Part shown: one piece after another, positions 49,588 to 60,958 of the stretch
Layout of the letters: every line of letters begins with the position of its first letter
Position numbering within the stretch: the stretch's first letter is position 1
DNA from: Massilia psychrophila
GTDB taxonomy: Bacteria > Pseudomonadota > Gammaproteobacteria > Burkholderiales > Burkholderiaceae_D
NCBI RefSeq assembly: GCF_002760665.1
Contig: NZ_PDOB01000014.1
Coordinates: 1-64,000 of the forward strand
Length of the DNA: 64,000 nt
Direction of reading: 5' to 3'
The notes under the pieces: model-generated
What the model was told of the DNA's origin: nothing
Seen by the model: only the letters and a program-made list of their open reading frames with translations
The model's database searches: none
Made by a program: the position numbers and the translations under genes

Positions 49588-49715
49588 TTACTTGTCATGT
49601 TTGTAGACCGACGTGCTGCCGTCCGCTTTTACCGGCAGGACGTCAAACGGATCCTTGCGCGGGCCTTCCATGCCGGACGAGCCGAGCGGCATGGCTGGTA
49701 CCGCGAGGCCCTTCG
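49588..49715 (-). pseudogene. DUF411 protein, C-terminal fragment
   Basis: The minus-strand frame reads GLAVPAMPLGSSGMEGP, then DPFDVLPVKADGSTSVYKHD and a stop at 49588. This is the C-terminal signature of DUF411 metal-associated proteins (GLAVPGMP-GSPGME...YDVLLV...G-VF). The N-terminal metal-binding half is gone; the opposite strand abuts the VgrG fragment, so the junction is an illegitimate recombination point. Confidence 0.7.
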
Positions 49716-49729
49716 CCTTCGGCTTTGCG

Positions 49730-50788
49730 CCCGACACGGCGGGCGTGGTGCGCGCCGGTGGCGGCATGCTGCTGACGACCGAGCCACGCCCGCGCGGGCA
49801 AGGTCCAGTCAAGGGGATGGACGAAAGCATCAAGCGCCTGGTCGCGGCGGCTGCCTTGCAGAAATCGCTGGCCGAAACGGCGCACGCGCACGACGCCGCC
49901 AACGCGCAGGGCGACCAGAGCGCCGTCGCCAAGGTCGTCAAGGACCAGAACGACGCCATTCAGGGCACCAATGGCGACGCTGTGTTTCCCGAGCTGGCCG
50001 CACCGCACCTGGTGCTCGCCAGCCCGGCCGGTATCGCGACCACCAGCAAGAAGTCGACCAACATCGCCAGCGCCGAGCACACCGCAATCACGGCCGGCAT
50101 GAACCTGTCGATCGCCACCGGCGACAGCCTGCTCGCCAGCGTCACCAATGCCTTCCGGCTGTTCGTGCACAAGGCCGGCATGCGCCTGATCGCCGCTGCC
50201 GGGAAGGTGCACATCCAGGCGCAGTCCGACGACATCACGGCCGTTGCCAACAAGGTGCTGACCTTGATCAGCGAGTCGGACTGGGTCGACATCCGCGGCA
50301 AGAAAGGTGTGCGCCTGCATGGCGGCGACTCAATGTTCGAGGTCAGCGACAAGGTGCAGTGCTTCAGCGCCTCGCCGACGCTGTTTCATGGCAACCTCGA
50401 AACGTTGGCGCCTGCGAATCGTCCGCAACCAGGCGCGCCGCCGCCGAAAAACGATATAGCTCGCGCAGAATCGGCAGAGCCGGAAAAGGAATATCTGTAC
50501 CACGATCTGCGGCCTCACTTTGCCGGGGGTAATTACGAGCACCTGGCCTACGCGCTGTTCAAAGGCGACACGAAAATCAAGGACGGCATGACCGACCGTT
50601 TGGGCGTGGCGAAGATTCCCCATCAGGCGGGCACGCCGCGCTATCGCATTGTCATGGGCGATGGCGAAGCATTTGTACTGAACGTATCGGCGACAGAAAA
50701 AGACCGGCTACCGTCTGCCGAAAACGCAGCGATAAGCCAGGCTGCGCCGTCGGCGCAAGACACGCCATCAAATCGGCAACACGACTGA
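49730..50788 (+). pseudogene. VgrG C-terminal fragment (type VI secretion spike, DUF2345 part)
   Basis: The frame AGVVRAGGGMLLTTEPRPRG, LAAPHLVLASPAGIATTSKK, HTAITAGMNLSIATGDSLLA and VHIQAQSDDITAVANKVLTL matches the C-terminal DUF2345 region of VgrG. The gp27/gp5-like N-terminal two-thirds is missing and the frame starts at a junction with a DUF411 fragment. The tail (EYLYHDLRPHFAGGNYEHLA) may be an effector-docking extension. It is followed 30 bp later by a truncated phospholipase D gene, the usual VgrG-effector order. Confidence 0.82.
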
Positions 50789-50818
50789 ACTGCAGACCGA
50801 ACCATTTGGAAAAGCGCC

Positions 50819-51170
50819 ATGGCAGATGCAATCAAACGAACGCAAACCATTTACGTCAGCGAAGAAAAACGCAGATCGAGCAGTTCCTCCCAGTGGCTGC
50901 TGGAGCATCAGCACGCCACGCACCCAATCTGCGACAACAGTGCATTGAAGGTTTTCATTTGCGGAGAGGACAGCTTCAAGGACATCGCCGCGCAAATCAA
51001 TGCGGCCAAGGAAAGCATCGATATCTGCTGCTGGGGTTTCGACCCTGGCATGGAACTGGTGCGAGATTCCGGAGAGATGTGGCCGCGCGGCCCGACCTAC
51101 GGCGACTTGCTGATCGCCGCCGGCAAGCGTCAGGGCCGCGAACGAAAAGCCGGCGACTGGATCGAAACGC
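50819..51170 (+). pseudogene. Type VI phospholipase D-type effector gene, truncated
   Basis: The N-terminal about 104 residues (ALKVFICGEDSFKDIAAQIN, AAKESIDICCWGFDPGMELV, RGPTYGDLLIAAGKR) match T6SS-linked PLD effectors that attack membrane phospholipids. The text becomes unrelated near 51131 and runs into IS1595-type sequence on the other strand. Neither of the two HKD catalytic motifs is present, so no active enzyme can be made. Confidence 0.78.
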
Positions 51171-51179
51171 ACTCGTTGC

Positions 51180-51622
51180 GGACGCCCTCGCGCATTTCCA
51201 CGGCCGCGACGAAGGCCACCTTGTTCGACGATCCGCGTCCCGGCCCGCCGCCGGTGCGCTCCCCGCCCAGGTAGGCGTCATCGACACCGATATCATCTTC
51301 CAGCGGGCGATCGGCCTCGCGCTGGGCCATCGCCGCCATCAGCTTGTGCTTGAGCAGCCAGGCGGCCTTCCAGGAAATGCCCAACTGCCGCATCAAAGCC
51401 AGCGCTGCGATGTTCGTCTTCGACTGCGTGATCAGGTAGATCGCCAGGAACCACTTCGTCAACGGTAGGTGACGATGCTCCATCACCGTTCCCGAGTGCA
51501 GGCTGGTCTGATGCGCGACAGGCGCCACACTGCCAGTAACGTCGTCCCTGCCGCCTGAATTCGTCAGCGGCTATATGGCCGCACGGGCAAACAAACCCGT
51601 GATTTGCATTCAGCACAAGCAC
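51180..51622 (-). pseudogene. IS1595-family transposase remnant, frameshifted and truncated
   Basis: On the minus strand CPCGHIAADEFRRQGRRYWQ and CGACR (zinc-finger part) are followed in the next frame by HQTSLHSGTVMEHRHLPLTK, WFLAIYLITQSKTNIAALAL and the DDE-part text DDIGVDDAYLGGERTGG. A single extra base near 51513-51516 breaks the frame. The C-terminal catalytic half is missing where the sequence meets the phospholipase gene. No clear terminal inverted repeat was found. Confidence 0.85.
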
Positions 51623-52048
51623 GTCGCCATGGAATGCAAGCCAGCGCCGACGATTGCAAGCTCATTTGCAGATAGCATGCGTACCGGCCTGCGGTCATTT
51701 TCAATTAATTCGAGCCGAAATCGGCGTCAAATGCGAGCCGCTACAGATATCGGTGCGTTTGCCATCTCTTCGCTTAAATACCGAGAGTAAACGCCTTTCT
51801 TTTCGAGTGTACAAGCAAGATTTTACGAATCGAATCAGCGATTGGGGCCAGGCTTCATGCAATCGCCCTGGACCCGCCCCCCGGCCGCGCATTGTCTCGC
51901 CGTACATATTTATTTTTGCACCACGGTTTTCCACGTTTTAATGTGTAGTATTCTTACATAAAGACTCGTCCACATGCATGTCGGCGCCCAGCGGCAAGGC
52001 GCTTTTTACGTGCCGACACGGGTCACCAATAACAATCTGGAGACCGGC
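51623..52048. other. Intergenic region before pullulanase gene, with inverted-repeat copy
   Basis: These 426 bases contain the right copy of the inverted repeat (51751-51876). The AT-rich stretch 51895-51965 is a likely promoter region for the pullulanase gene, and GGAG at 52039-52042 is its ribosome site. No gene was recognised. Confidence 0.5.
51751..51876 (+). repeat. Inverted repeat, right copy (about 126 bp)
   Basis: Plus-strand partner of 46230-46361, starting CGGTGCGTTTGCCATCTC and ending near AATCGCCCTGG. The two copies face each other across 5.4 kb that contains only accessory and broken genes. Confidence 0.88.
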
Positions 52049-55000
52049 ATGCCCAATTTTGGTAGTTTTAGTTCGTCTATTTTTCGCACCGCAAGCGGTT
52101 TCGCCGCTGCCATCCTTTTCGCCGCATGCGGCGGCAATGGCGCAGAATCGGCCGCGGCCGCACAGCCGACCAGGCTGCTCGCCAGCGGCGTCAGCGCCAG
52201 CACGGCGCAAGCTGCCGGCACCATCCGGATCCACTACCGCCGCGTGCAGGGCGACGCTTCGCAATGGGGCGTGTATTCGTGGGACGGGCCGCAAAACCCA
52301 AGTTCGGCGTGGATCACCGACCGTTTCATGATGACCCAGTCCGACAGCTTCGGCAGCTACGTCGACATTCCGGTCAATACCGGCAAGAGCGCGCTGCATT
52401 TCCTCGTCACCGACGGCGCCGGCAACAAGAACTGCGGCAACGACCAGTCGGTCAATTTCGCCGCCGGCATTGCCACCGCGGGCCAGGAAATCTGGATGCT
52501 GGAGGGCAGTTGCACGGTGTACGCGACACCGCCGCCGATCAGCTTTGGCAACCTGAACGACGCCAGCGCGCACTGGCTCTCGGCCACCACGCTGGCCTGG
52601 CCGGGCGCTGCCGGCAACGGCAGCTACCGCTTGTTCTATGCTGCCAACGGCGGCCTCGGATCAAGCACCAGCGGCGTCATCGGGGCCGACGGCAGCGTCG
52701 ACCTGACCCCGGTTGGCGCCCTGCCCGCCGCGCTCTTGCAAAAATTTCCGCACCTGGCCGGCGCCACCGCGCTGGCGATGTCCGAGCTGGACGCCGCCAG
52801 GCTGGCCGCACAAGCCGGTTCCCAGTTCGCGGTCGCGCAATACGGCACCGACGGCAAGCTGGTGCAGGTGACGTCGCTGCAAATGGCCGGCATGCTCGAT
52901 AGCGTGTTCGCCGCCGCCGCGTCGAACAGCAAACTGGGCGTCACTTTCAGCGGCGCCGGCGTGCCGACTTTCCGCGTGTGGGCGCCGACCGCCAGGTCGG
53001 TCGCGCTCGACCTGTACCCGGACGCGAACGCCGCCAGCACCAGCCAGGTAGCGATGATCAAGGACGCCGCCAGCGGCGTCTGGAGTTACCGCGCGCCCGA
53101 TGCGCGCTGGAGCAATCGCTACTACTACACCTACACCGTCAAGGTGCTGTCGCGCTGGGCCGGCAACAGCGTCGTCACCAACCTGGTGACCGATCCGTAT
53201 TCGCTCAGCCTGAACGCCAACAGCGGCCGCAGTTTCGTCGCCAACCTCGACAGCGCGGCGCTGAAACCGGCCGGCTGGGACCAGCACACCATTCCAACGC
53301 TGGCGCATGCCACCGACATCGCGCTCTATGAACTGCATATCCGCGATTTCAGCGCCGGCGACGCGACGGTACCGAAGCCGCACCGCGGCAAATACCTCGC
53401 CTTTACCGACACCGGCTCGAACGGCATGCGCCATTTGCGCTCCTTGCAAAAGGCCGGCATGACGCACATCCACCTGTTGCCGAGCTTCGATTTTGCCAGT
53501 GTCAATGAAGGTGTCGATGGCAGCGGCTGCGCGGCGCCGGCGATCCCGGCTGGCGCACCCGATGCGAGCGCCCAGCAAGCGGCGGTCGCGGCCAGCCAGG
53601 ACAGCGACTGCTTCAACTGGGGTTACGATCCGGTCCACTACAGCGTGCCGGAAGGCAGCTACGCTTCCGACGCCAACGACGGCGCGGTGCGGGTACGTGA
53701 ATTTCGCGCAATGGTGCAGTCGCTGCACGAGCAGGGCCTGCGCGTGACGATGGATGTGGTGTACAACCATACCAGCGGCTCGCAGCAAGGCCCCCTGTCG
53801 GTGCTCGACCGGATCGTGCCGGCTTATTACTATCGCCTCAACGCCAGCGGCGGCATCACCAGCGACAGCTGCTGCGCCGACACCGCCGCCGAGAACGCCA
53901 TGATGGGCAAGCTGATGATCGATTCGGTGTCCACCTGGGCCAGCCAGTACAAGGTCGACAGCTTCCGCTTCGACCTCATGGGTTTTGCGCCGCTGGCCGT
54001 GATGACCCAGTTGCAAAGCCGTGTCAACCAGGCCGCCGGGCGCGACATCTATTTGTATGGCGAAGGCTGGAATTTCGGCAGCGCCGGCAACGACGCGCGC
54101 TTCGTGCAGGCGCGCCAGGTCAACATGTTCGGCACCGGCATCGCTTCGTTCAACGACCGCCTGCGCGACGCGGTGCGCGGCGGCGGCTGCTGCGATGGCG
54201 GTTCCAGCCTGGTCAGCCAGCAGGGCTTCATCAACGGCGCCTGGTACGACCAAAACGCATTGGCGAACCAGTCGAAGGACGACCTGCTGCGCCTGGCCGA
54301 CCTGGTGCGGGTCGGCCTGTCGGGCACGCTGCGCGACTACCGTTTTACGGACCGCTTCGGTTCCTTGCGCAGCAACGCGCAGATCGATTATTTCGGCCAG
54401 GGCGCAGGCTTCGCCGCCAATCCGGGCGAGACCATCAACTACATCGAGGCGCACGACAACCAGACGCTGTTCGACCTGAACGCCTACAAGCTGCCAGTGG
54501 CAACCAGCATGGCCGACCGCGTGCGCGTGCAAAACCTCGGCGCTGCCCTCAACCTGCTGTCGCAAGGCGTGCCTTTCTTCCACGCCGGCCAGGAAATCCT
54601 GCGCTCGAAATCGATGGACCGCGACAGCTACAACGCCGGTGACTGGTTCAACAAACTCGATTACAGCTACCAGTCGAACAATTTCGGCGCCGGCTTGCCG
54701 ATGGCCGGGGTCAACCGGGACAACTGGCCGTTGATGGCGCCGCTGCTGGCCAATCCGCAACTCATGCCGCGCATGGCCGACATCGTCGCCGCGAAGGGGT
54801 ATGTCACCGGCCTGCTGTCGATCCGCAAGGACAGTTCGCTGTTCCGCCTGCGCTCAGGCCAGGATGTGACGGATCGGCTGCGTTTTTATAACGTCGGCCC
54901 GCAACAGCTACCCGGGCTGATCGTGATGAGCATCGACGGCCAGCATCCGCGCAGCTACGAGGGCGCCAAATACAAGAGCGTGGTGGTGCTGTTCAACGTC

Positions 55001-55195
55001 GACAAGGTGGCCAAGACGCTCGCCGTGGCCGAACTGAAGGGCCGCATGCTGAAAACCCACAAGGCGCATCGCCAGTCCGGCAGCGAACAATGGGCGCGCA
55101 CCGCGCTGTACGACAGCGCCACCGGCAGCTTCACGATCCCGCCGCGCACCACGGTGGTGTTCGTCGAAAATTCCGGTAAAGGGGATGACGACTGA
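52049..55195 (+). CDS. Pullulanase-type alpha-1,6-glucosidase lipoprotein
   Basis: From ATG 52049 (GGAG upstream) the 1048-residue protein has a signal peptide with lipobox ILFAAC. A CBM41-like module (TIRIHYRRVQGDASQWGVYS), a pullulanase N2 domain and CBM48 (FRVWAPTARSVALDLYPDAN) precede a GH13 catalytic domain. In the latter, FNWGYDPVHYSVPEGSY, VDSFRFDLMG (nucleophile Asp), YLYGEGWNFG (acid/base Glu) and IEAHDNQTLFD are visible. It debranches pullulan, starch or glycogen outside the cytoplasm and supplies linear dextrins. Start 51974 adds non-conserved residues. Confidence 0.93.
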   Translation: MPNFGSFSSSIFRTASGFAAAILFAACGGNGAESAAAAQPTRLLASGVSASTAQAAGTIRIHYRRVQGDASQWGVYSWDGPQNPSSAWITDRFMMTQSDSFGSYVDIPVNTGKSALHFLVTDGAGNKNCGNDQSVNFAAGIATAGQEIWMLEGSCTVYATPPPISFGNLNDASAHWLSATTLAWPGAAGNGSYRLFYAANGGLGSSTSGVIGADGSVDLTPVGALPAALLQKFPHLAGATALAMSELDAARLAAQAGSQFAVAQYGTDGKLVQVTSLQMAGMLDSVFAAAASNSKLGVTFSGAGVPTFRVWAPTARSVALDLYPDANAASTSQVAMIKDAASGVWSYRAPDARWSNRYYYTYTVKVLSRWAGNSVVTNLVTDPYSLSLNANSGRSFVANLDSAALKPAGWDQHTIPTLAHATDIALYELHIRDFSAGDATVPKPHRGKYLAFTDTGSNGMRHLRSLQKAGMTHIHLLPSFDFASVNEGVDGSGCAAPAIPAGAPDASAQQAAVAASQDSDCFNWGYDPVHYSVPEGSYASDANDGAVRVREFRAMVQSLHEQGLRVTMDVVYNHTSGSQQGPLSVLDRIVPAYYYRLNASGGITSDSCCADTAAENAMMGKLMIDSVSTWASQYKVDSFRFDLMGFAPLAVMTQLQSRVNQAAGRDIYLYGEGWNFGSAGNDARFVQARQVNMFGTGIASFNDRLRDAVRGGGCCDGGSSLVSQQGFINGAWYDQNALANQSKDDLLRLADLVRVGLSGTLRDYRFTDRFGSLRSNAQIDYFGQGAGFAANPGETINYIEAHDNQTLFDLNAYKLPVATSMADRVRVQNLGAALNLLSQGVPFFHAGQEILRSKSMDRDSYNAGDWFNKLDYSYQSNNFGAGLPMAGVNRDNWPLMAPLLANPQLMPRMADIVAAKGYVTGLLSIRKDSSLFRLRSGQDVTDRLRFYNVGPQQLPGLIVMSIDGQHPRSYEGAKYKSVVVLFNVDKVAKTLAVAELKGRMLKTHKAHRQSGSEQWARTALYDSATGSFTIPPRTTVVFVENSGKGDDD

Positions 55196-55316
55196 GATCA
55201 TCACAACCTGAATTAAGACGCTGAGTTAAGACACTGAAATTCGCACGCCGCGGCGTGCGGCGAAACTGCCCGCAGTGGCGCACAATCGAGATTCCGAGGA
55301 TCTTCGAGAAGTGACC

Positions 55317-55493
55317 ATGAACAATGCAGACGACGAGCTCAGTCATCGCGCCGCGCCAACCATGCACGCGGTGGCGCGCCTGGAGTAGTTCCTGGGAACG
55401 CCGGCCGAAGCGATGCACGATATCGAGCCGGTCGCGGCGCAGATAAGCTACTCGACCTGTATGGCGCAGCTAGTTGCCGACCGCGCCAAATAG
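55317..55493 (+). pseudogene. Possible small gene interrupted by an amber stop
   Basis: The frame starts MNNADDELSHRAAPTMHAVA with high GC3, meets TAG at 55386-55388, and continues FLGTPAEAMHDIEPVAAQIS for another 34 codons to TAG 55491-55493. Codon usage on both sides of the stop is gene-like. It may be a decayed small gene; no family was recognised and chance cannot be excluded. Confidence 0.35.
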
Positions 55494-55632
55494 CGCAAAT
55501 TGCACATCTTGACGCAGCCGGAGTCGACCTTCGCAGCCACCCTGGCCGCCCCCCGACGCCATCCGTCACCGGATACTTCTGCTGGCTCTCTCTCGCTCGT
55601 GTTTCCCACCGCCACGCCGATGCAGATCGACT

Positions 55633-55766
55633 TCAGCGGCGAAGCCCTGCACCGCGCGCCTGTTCCGGACAGCACTGCGCGGCTACCAGGTAATCGATGA
55701 AGGCGTGCAGGTTCAATGCCAGGTGCTTGCCCGGCATGTAAGCGGCATGCATGTTAACCGGATTGT
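55633..55766 (-). pseudogene. LysR-family regulator, C-terminal fragment
   Basis: The minus-strand frame reads NPVNMHAAYMPGKHLALNLH followed by AFIDYLVAAQCC and a stop at 55633. It resembles the end of LysR effector domains (VHAVYPPGRHL-LKVRAFIDYLV). Everything upstream of it is missing. It lies just upstream of and divergent from the aldo/keto reductase gene, which such a regulator could have controlled. Confidence 0.6.
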
Positions 55767-55842
55767 GTAATTTTCAACAGAAGGCGATACTGGACCTGTC
55801 GATGCATTGCATCGCCCACCCACTTTCGTTCAGGAGAAACAA

Positions 55843-56877
<1,035 letters not shown>

Positions 56878-56925
56878 CCATGCCCAGCCAACATCACGGG
56901 CAACCCGCGCGGCCTTGGCTTTGCC

Positions 56926-59376
56926 CTACAGCTTGATCGGCGCCGCATGCCAGATCTGCCCGGCATATTCGGCAATCGTCCGGTCGGATGAAAAAATGCC
57001 CATGCCGGCCACGTTCAGGATGGCTTTACGCGTCCATTCGTCCGGTTGGCGATACAGCTCGTCGACCTGGTCCTGGGTAGCGACATAACTGGCGTAATCG
57101 GCCAGCAGCAAATAGTGATCGCCCCAGTTCAACAGCGTGTCGCAGATCGGCTGGAAGCGTCCCTTGTCGCTTGGGGAAAAAACACCGTCACGCAGCTGGT
57201 CGAGTACCAGTTTGAGTTCGGCATTGTGCTCGTAGATCAGGCGCGGCTGGTAACCATGGGTGCGCAAGGCATCGACTTCGTGCGTGGTGTTGCCGAAGAT
57301 GAAGATGTTGTCGGCGCCAACGCTGTCGCGCATTTCGACGTTGGCGCCATCGAGCGTGCCGATCGTCAGCGCGCCATTCAAGGCGAATTTCATGTTGCCG
57401 GTGCCGGACGCTTCGGTGCCGGCGGTGGAGATTTGCTCCGACAGGTCGGCTGCCGGGATGATGATTTCCGCCAGGCTGACGCTGTAGTTCGGAATGAACA
57501 CGACTTTGAGCTGGTCTTTCAGGCGCGCATCGTTGTTGATCGTGACGGCGACGTCATTGATCAGCTTGATGGTCTGCTTGGCCATGTGATAGGCCGACGC
57601 TGCCTTGCCGGCAAACACCACCGTGCGCGGCACCCAGTCGGCATCCGGATTGGCGAGGATGCGGTTGTAGCGGGTGATCACATGCAACACATTGAGCAAC
57701 TGGCGCTTGTATTCATGGATGCGCTTGATCTGGACATCGAACAAGGACGCCGGATCGAGCGCGAGGCCGAGATTGGTCGCGACCCAGTTGGTCAGGCGCA
57801 CCTTGTTGGCCAGTTTAGCGGCGCGAAATTGCGCGCCGAAAACGGCATCGCCGGCAATGTCTTTCAGACCGGATAGTTGCTCGAGGTGGCGCCGCCAGTC
57901 ACGTCCGATGCGGTCGTCGATCAGCCGGGACAAGGACGGATTGGCCTGCGACAGCCAGCGTCGCGGCGTGACGCCGTTGGTTTTGTTATTGAAGCGATCC
58001 GGAAACACTTTGGCGAAATCGGCGAAGATCGATTGCTTCATCAACTCGGAATGCAGGGCCGAGACGCCGTTGATCTTGTGGCTGGCGACCACCGCCAGAT
58101 AGGCCATCCGTACCCGCCGTTCGCCCTGTTCGTCAATCAGCGACACGCGCCGCATGAGTGCAATATCGGCGCCGAAGGTGGCGGTAATGTTGGCGATGAA
58201 ACCGGCATTGATGTCAAAAATGATGTGCAAATGCCGCGGCAAGACCCGCCCCAGCAGATCGACCGGCCAGGTTTCCAGCGCTTCCTGCATCAAGGTGTGG
58301 TTCGTGTATGAAAACACTTTCTGCGTCAGCGCCCAGGCCTGCGGCCACTTGACGTGGTGCTCATCGACCAGCAGGCGCATCAACTCGGGGATGGCCAGTA
58401 CCGGATGCGTATCGTTGAGGTGAATCGCGACATGGTCCGGCAATTGGTCGAAACTGCTGTGCGTGCGCAGATAGCGGTGGATCAGGTCCTGCAAGCTGGC
58501 AGCACAGAAAAAATATTCCTGTCGCAGGCGCAACTCGCGCCCGGACAGCGTGGAGTCGTCCGGATACAGCACCCGCGACACGTTTTCAGAATGGTTCTTG
58601 TCTTCGACCGCCGCCATGTAGTTGCCCTGATTAAAAGCGGACAAGTTGATTTCGCTGCTGGCCTTGGCCGACCAGAGCCGCAGCGTGTTGGTCGTTTCGG
58701 TGGCGTAACCGGGAATGATGGTGTCGTACGCCGTGGCCAGCACATCCTGGGTATCAAGCCAGCGCACGGTCTCGCCGTCCTGCTCGAGGCGGCCGCCGAA
58801 ACGCACCCGGTATTGCACTTCCGGGCGAGGAAACTCCCACGGATTACCGCCCGTCAGCCAGTAATCCGGAACCTCGACTTGATGGCCGTCGATGATCTGT
58901 TGTTTGAACATGCCGTAGTCGTAGCGGATGCCGTAACCGAACCCGGACAGGCCGAGCGTGGCCATCGAGTCGAGAAAACAGGCGGCAAGCCGGCCCAGGC
59001 CGCCATTGCCAAGGGCGGCATCATGTTCAAGGTCGACCAGCTGGTCGAAATCGACGTCCATCTCGGTGAGCGCCTGCTGTACATTCTGGTAGATATCGAG
59101 CGCCAGCAGCGCATTGGTAAACGTGCGTCCGATCAGAAACTCCATCGACAGGTAATACACCCGCTTGACGTCTTGCTTGTACTGGGCGCGGGTGGTTTTC
59201 ATCCAGCGCTCCACCAGCCGATCGCGCACGGCCAGGGCGGTTGCCTGCAACCAGTCCTGCGGCTGGGCCGTTACCGGATCTTTGCCAACCGTGTAAATGA
59301 GTTTGTTGGCAATCGACAGCTTGAGATGGGCGACATCGTTTGCCAAATTGTCGTATTGAAAATCAGTCAGGTTCAT
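56926..59376 (-). CDS. glgP: Glycogen/starch phosphorylase
   Basis: From ATG 59376 ([18 protein letters not shown]) the 816-residue GT35 enzyme is normal in length. It releases glucose-1-phosphate from alpha-1,4-glucan ends with PLP as cofactor. The PLP Lys lies in [14 protein letters not shown]. Other landmarks are [37 protein letters not shown], and [16 protein letters not shown]. It is the last gene of the glg operon, 63 bp after glgA. Confidence 0.96.
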   Translation of the reverse strand: MNLTDFQYDNLANDVAHLKLSIANKLIYTVGKDPVTAQPQDWLQATALAVRDRLVERWMKTTRAQYKQDVKRVYYLSMEFLIGRTFTNALLALDIYQNVQQALTEMDVDFDQLVDLEHDAALGNGGLGRLAACFLDSMATLGLSGFGYGIRYDYGMFKQQIIDGHQVEVPDYWLTGGNPWEFPRPEVQYRVRFGGRLEQDGETVRWLDTQDVLATAYDTIIPGYATETTNTLRLWSAKASSEINLSAFNQGNYMAAVEDKNHSENVSRVLYPDDSTLSGRELRLRQEYFFCAASLQDLIHRYLRTHSSFDQLPDHVAIHLNDTHPVLAIPELMRLLVDEHHVKWPQAWALTQKVFSYTNHTLMQEALETWPVDLLGRVLPRHLHIIFDINAGFIANITATFGADIALMRRVSLIDEQGERRVRMAYLAVVASHKINGVSALHSELMKQSIFADFAKVFPDRFNNKTNGVTPRRWLSQANPSLSRLIDDRIGRDWRRHLEQLSGLKDIAGDAVFGAQFRAAKLANKVRLTNWVATNLGLALDPASLFDVQIKRIHEYKRQLLNVLHVITRYNRILANPDADWVPRTVVFAGKAASAYHMAKQTIKLINDVAVTINNDARLKDQLKVVFIPNYSVSLAEIIIPAADLSEQISTAGTEASGTGNMKFALNGALTIGTLDGANVEMRDSVGADNIFIFGNTTHEVDALRTHGYQPRLIYEHNAELKLVLDQLRDGVFSPSDKGRFQPICDTLLNWGDHYLLLADYASYVATQDQVDELYRQPDEWTRKAILNVAGMGIFSSDRTIAEYAGQIWHAAPIKL

Positions 59377-59439
59377 TGCGTGGTGTCTTTTGAAAAGTAA
59401 ATCAAGCTGGAGCAAAACAATCTGGCGCGGATCAGATCG

Positions 59440-60897
59440 TCAAACCCCGATCCGCGCATACAGCGCCATGTACTGCGCCGCTGCCGCATCCCAGCCGAAC
59501 TGTTGCTGCATGCCGTGTTTCTGCACCTGCTTCCAGTCGGCTTTGCGTTTATACAGCGCACATGCCCGCCGCAGCGCCGCGCTGATTGCGGCCGCATCGA
59601 AGGTGTCGAAGACGACACCGGTTGCCAATCCCTCGTCCAAATTTTCCAGCGAACAATCAACAACGGTATCGGCCAGTCCGCCGACCTTGCGCACCAGCGG
59701 CAAGGTGCCGTATTTGAGCCCGTAAAGCTGGGTCAGCCCGCAGGGCTCGAAGCGCGATGGTACCAGGATCACATCGCTGCCAGCGATGATCCGGTGCGCC
59801 AGCTGCTCGTCGTAGCCAATCCGCACAGCGACCGCGTGCGGCTGCGCGGCTGCGGCGTCGCGAAAAGCGTTTTCCAGTGCCGCATCGCCGCTGCCCAGCA
59901 GCATGATCTGGCCGCCGCGTTGCACAATCTCCGGCAAAGCTGCCAACAACAGGTGCAATCCTTTTTGCTCGCTCAGGCGGCTGACCACGCAAAACAAGAG
60001 CGCATCGGCATCGATCGCCAGCCCCGCTTCCTGCTGCAGCGCCGCTTTGCACGTTTGCTTGCCGCGCATGGTGCCGGTGGCGAACGGCGCGGCAATCAAG
60101 CCGTCAAGGGCCGGATTCCATACCGTATCGTCGACGCCGTTCAGTATCCCGGACAAATCGCCCATGCGCTTGCGCAGCAAGCCATCGAGGCCGCAGCCCT
60201 GTTCGCTGCCCTGAATTTCGCGCGCATAGGTCGGACTGACCGTGGTGAGCTTGTCGGCGTAAAACAAACCGGCTTTCATGAATGAACACTGGCCATGAAA
60301 CTCGATGCCGTCGACGTCGAAAAAATACGCCGGCAAGTTCAGATCGACAAACGCGTGGCGCGGGAAGTTGCCCTGATACGCCAGGTTGTGCACGGTGAAC
60401 ACGCTGCCGGCCAGTCTGCGGCCGGCAGCGTGCTCTGCCGCTTTCAAATACGCCGCGGCCAGGCCGGCGTGCCAGTCGTGCCCATGCACCACTTGCGCCC
60501 GCCAGGAGCCATCGAGCCCTTGCGCCAGGCGCGCGGCCACCCAGCCAAGCAAGGCGAAGCGGCGATGATTGTCGGGATACGCATGATTATTCGCATCGGC
60601 ATACGGATTGCCGGGCCGGTCGTACAGTTCCGGCGCGTCGATCACATAAGCCATTACGCCGCTATCGGGCAAGATGCCGCAATAGAGCCGTATCGCCTGT
60701 GCGCCGAACGCCGGCGCCAGCTCTGCCACCAGCCGTTGATCGAGGATGCCAGCGCGCAGGGCCGGAAAACCCGGTACCAGCACGCGTGCATCGCAGCGCG
60801 CGCGCGCCTGCGCCGCCGGCAAAGCGCCGGCGACGTCGGCCAGGCCGCCGGTCTTCAGCAAGGGATAAATTTCAGCACAAACATGTAAAACACGCAT
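59440..60897 (-). CDS. glgA: Glycogen synthase (ADP-glucose type)
   Basis: The GT5 enzyme (485 residues from ATG 60897, AGGA at 7-base spacing; ATG 60903 is too close to it) extends glycogen from ADP-glucose. The N-terminal ADP-glucose site VLHVCAEIYPLLKTGGLADV is present, as are the central TVHNLAYQGNFP and the C-terminal PSRFEPCGLTQLYGLKYGTL with the catalytic Glu. It lies between glgC (61 bp) and glgP (63 bp). Confidence 0.96.
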   Translation of the reverse strand: MRVLHVCAEIYPLLKTGGLADVAGALPAAQARARCDARVLVPGFPALRAGILDQRLVAELAPAFGAQAIRLYCGILPDSGVMAYVIDAPELYDRPGNPYADANNHAYPDNHRRFALLGWVAARLAQGLDGSWRAQVVHGHDWHAGLAAAYLKAAEHAAGRRLAGSVFTVHNLAYQGNFPRHAFVDLNLPAYFFDVDGIEFHGQCSFMKAGLFYADKLTTVSPTYAREIQGSEQGCGLDGLLRKRMGDLSGILNGVDDTVWNPALDGLIAAPFATGTMRGKQTCKAALQQEAGLAIDADALLFCVVSRLSEQKGLHLLLAALPEIVQRGGQIMLLGSGDAALENAFRDAAAAQPHAVAVRIGYDEQLAHRIIAGSDVILVPSRFEPCGLTQLYGLKYGTLPLVRKVGGLADTVVDCSLENLDEGLATGVVFDTFDAAAISAALRRACALYKRKADWKQVQKHGMQQQFGWDAAAAQYMALYARIGV

Positions 60898-60958
60898 CTT
60901 CATTCCTGTTCAAACTACTCGAGCACCCATCATTTTCCTGCCCATACGACTCATTACT

